Below are positions 5,438 to 6,616 of a DNA stretch of 6,616 nucleotides, piece by piece. A model generated the notes under the pieces. It did no database searches, had not been told where the DNA came from, and saw only the letters and a list, made by a program, of their open reading frames with translations. The translations under genes and the position numbers were made by a program. Positions within the stretch are counted from its first letter, which is position 1; every line of letters starts with the position of its first letter. This DNA is from Lachnospiraceae bacterium UBA7060. Its GTDB lineage: Bacteria > Bacillota > Clostridia > Lachnospirales > Lachnospiraceae. The stretch lies in contig DLAA01000086.1 of assembly GCA_002493835.1 (NCBI GenBank), positions 1-6,616 on the forward strand, given 5' to 3'.

Positions 5438-5980
5438 TTATTTCTTACCGGTCTTACCAACTTTACGTCTAATCGTCTCATCAGCATATTTAATACCTTT
5501 GCCCTTATAAGGCTCAGGCCGTCTCTTATCTCTGATCTCAGCCGCAAATTGACCAACTTTTTCTTTATCGATACCCTTGACGATGATCACATTCTGACCT
5601 TCCACAACTGTCTCAATGCCTTCCGGATCTGTCATCTCTACGGGATGGGAGTATCCTAAGTTCAATGTAAGCTTCTTGCCGGATTTCGCAGCCCTGTAAC
5701 CTACACCATTTACCTCCAGCTTCTTTTCATATCCATCTGTAACACCAACAATCATGTTATGAATCAGTGTTCTGGTCAGACCATGAAAAGATTTCATTTT
5801 CTTTAAATCATTGGGTCTCGCCACTACAATCTGCTCACCCTCGATTTTGATTTCCATCTCTGCGGGAAGCACTCTCTCAAGCGTTCCCTTAGGACCTTTT
5901 ACAGTCACTTTATTATTTTCTGCAACCTCCACAGTCACACCTGCGGGGATCGCGATTGGCATTCTTCCTATACGTGACAT
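5438..5980 (-). CDS. rplF: Ribosomal protein L6 (uL6)
   Basis: 180 residues, full length. L6 is a two-domain 50S protein near the factor-binding region. The N-terminus MSRIGRMPIAIPAGVTVEV, VKGPKGTLER (28-37), the inter-domain HGLTRTLIHNMIVGVTDGYEK (about 65-85) and the C-terminal rRNA-binding signature PEPYKGKGIKYADE (about 155-168) followed by RRKVGKTGKK are all typical. The ATG at 5980-5978 has a strong AGGAGGT at 5987-5993, six bases away. Upstream, instead of the short spacer usual after rpsH, there is a 288-bp gap with a 65-bp tandem repeat that ends 28 bp before this ribosome binding site, so the translation signal of rplF is intact. Confidence 0.98.
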   Translation of the reverse strand: MSRIGRMPIAIPAGVTVEVAENNKVTVKGPKGTLERVLPAEMEIKIEGEQIVVARPNDLKKMKSFHGLTRTLIHNMIVGVTDGYEKKLEVNGVGYRAAKSGKKLTLNLGYSHPVEMTDPEGIETVVEGQNVIIVKGIDKEKVGQFAAEIRDKRRPEPYKGKGIKYADETIRRKVGKTGKK

Positions 5981-6021
5981 GCCCGTACCTCCTGTTAATT
6001 TATTTAAAAATGATTTATTTC

Positions 6022-6252
6022 CAACCCGAGAAGAATGACGAAGGCATTCTTCAAGCCAATCTTATCCTTTCTTAGGCGGCATTTCTCAACCCAAGAAGAA
6101 TAACGAAGGCATTCTTCAGGCCAAACTTAGCTTTTCTTAAGCGGCATTTCTCAACCTGAGAAGAATGACGAAGGCATTCTTCAGGCCAAACTTAGCTTTT
6201 CTTAAGCGGCATTTCTCAACCCGAGAAGAATGACGAAGGCATTCTTCAGGCC
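6022..6252 (-). repeat. 65-bp tandem repeat, about 3.5 copies, between rpsH and rplF
   Basis: Copies start at 6022, 6087, 6152 and 6217, each exactly 65 bp apart; the fourth stops after 36 bp at 6252. Copies 2 and 3 differ at three positions, copies 1 and 2 at seven, and the partial copy differs from copy 3 at one. Each copy carries an 8-bp inverted repeat, GAAGAATG and CATTCTTC around seven bases (6030-6052, 6095-6117, 6160-6182, 6225-6247). In copy 2 one pair becomes G-U but stays pairable. Because 65 is not a multiple of three, it does not encode a repeated peptide. There are no unique spacers, so it is not a CRISPR. Function is unknown. Confidence 0.93.
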
Positions 6253-6266
6253 GAGCTTGCTCGGCC
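6249..6266 (-). repeat. GC-rich hairpin directly after the rpsH stop
   Basis: GGCCGAG, loop CAAG, CTCGGCC in transcript direction, beginning two bases after the rpsH stop codon. It merges with the fourth, partial copy of the 65-bp repeat. The next bases are TGAAGAATG, with no U-tract, so complete intrinsic termination inside this essential operon is unlikely. Protection of the 3' end of a processed rpsH mRNA or pausing are possible. Confidence 0.6.
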
Positions 6267-6268
6267 GG

Positions 6269-6616
6269 TTACCATACGAAAGCCAGCACTTCTCCGCCTA
6301 CCTGAAGCTCTCTTGCTTTCTTATCAGTCACAACACCCTGATTCGTGGAAATGATAGCCACACCAAGTCCGCCGAGCACTCTTGGCAGATCTTCCTTGCC
6401 AGCATACACACGAAGACCGGGCTTGGAGATTCTTTTGATACCGGAAATAATCTTATCGTTCTTGTCCTCACCATACTTTAAAGTAATATGGATAGTCTTG
6501 AAACTGCCGCTATCGATCAAGTCAAATTTTCTGATATACCCTTCATCTAAGAGAATCTGTGCAATAGCTAACTTCATTTTAGATGAGGGCACATCTACTG
6601 TATCATGCTTTGCAGT
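6269..6616 (-). CDS. rpsH: Ribosomal protein S8 (uS8), 5' end cut by the window
   Basis: 115 codons are present, reading TAKHDTVDVPSSKMKLA from the window edge to VLAFVW and a TAA stop at 6271-6269. Bacterial S8 is about 132 residues, so roughly 18 N-terminal residues lie outside. S8 binds the central domain of 16S rRNA and in some bacteria represses its own operon. Conserved parts are KRISKPGLRVYAGKEDLPRVLGG (middle), LGVAIISTNQGVVTDKKAR and the C-terminal GGEVLAFVW. A GTG at 6592 is an internal valine and not the start. The gene is followed by a hairpin and the 65-bp repeats instead of by rplF. Confidence 0.97.
   Translation of the reverse strand, partial: TAKHDTVDVPSSKMKLAIAQILLDEGYIRKFDLIDSGSFKTIHITLKYGEDKNDKIISGIKRISKPGLRVYAGKEDLPRVLGGLGVAIISTNQGVVTDKKARELQVGGEVLAFVW

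Noticed and set aside
6022..6252. CRISPR array
   Set aside because: The units are 65 bp, directly contiguous, with no variable spacers and no cas genes nearby.
6249..6266. Rho-independent terminator after rpsH
   Set aside because: The hairpin is strong but no U-tract follows, and the downstream genes are essential parts of the same operon.

Overview
This window is the distal part of a ribosomal-protein (spc-type) gene cluster, read entirely on the minus strand. From right to left the order is rpsH (5' end cut off), rplF, rplR, rpsE, rpmD, rplO, secY, adk, map, a KOW-domain RNA-binding protein gene, infA and rpmJ (only its first 15 codons). The adk-map-KOW-infA-rpmJ order after secY, the zinc-type adenylate kinase lid (four Cys), strong AGGAGG ribosome binding sites and the protein sequences point to a Gram-positive Bacillota of the class Clostridia, most likely Lachnospiraceae. 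The family-level assignment is inferred from remembered homologue sequences, not from a search.

The genes cover translation (S8, L6, L18, S5, L30, L15, L36, IF-1), membrane insertion of proteins (SecY), nucleotide balance (Adk) and N-terminal Met removal (Map). Many junctions are tight: rplO and secY share TAATG, the rplO ribosome binding site lies over the rpmD stop, map starts 8 nt after adk with its ribosome binding site over the adk stop, and the KOW gene overlaps infA by 23 nt. These suggest one long transcript with translational coupling.

The unusual content is in four enlarged gaps. (1) 5981-6268, between rpsH and rplF, holds 3.5 copies of a perfectly phased 65-bp tandem repeat, each copy with a hairpin, plus a GC-rich hairpin directly after the rpsH stop. 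(2) 4280-4518, between rpsE and rpmD, is packed with inverted repeats, including a roughly 14-bp imperfect stem-loop. (3) 2219-2327, between secY and adk, has a hairpin and shares a 17/19-nt motif with gap 2 just upstream of the next gene. (4) 46-300, between infA and rpmJ, carries a near-consensus promoter (TTGTCA, 17 bp, TGTTATAAT) for rpmJ and downstream genes, and a 10-bp perfect inverted repeat.

No CRISPR, tRNA, rRNA, transposase or prophage gene is visible. The genes are ordinary housekeeping genes. If anything here is undescribed, it is the structured, repeated DNA placed between genes that are normally nearly contiguous.
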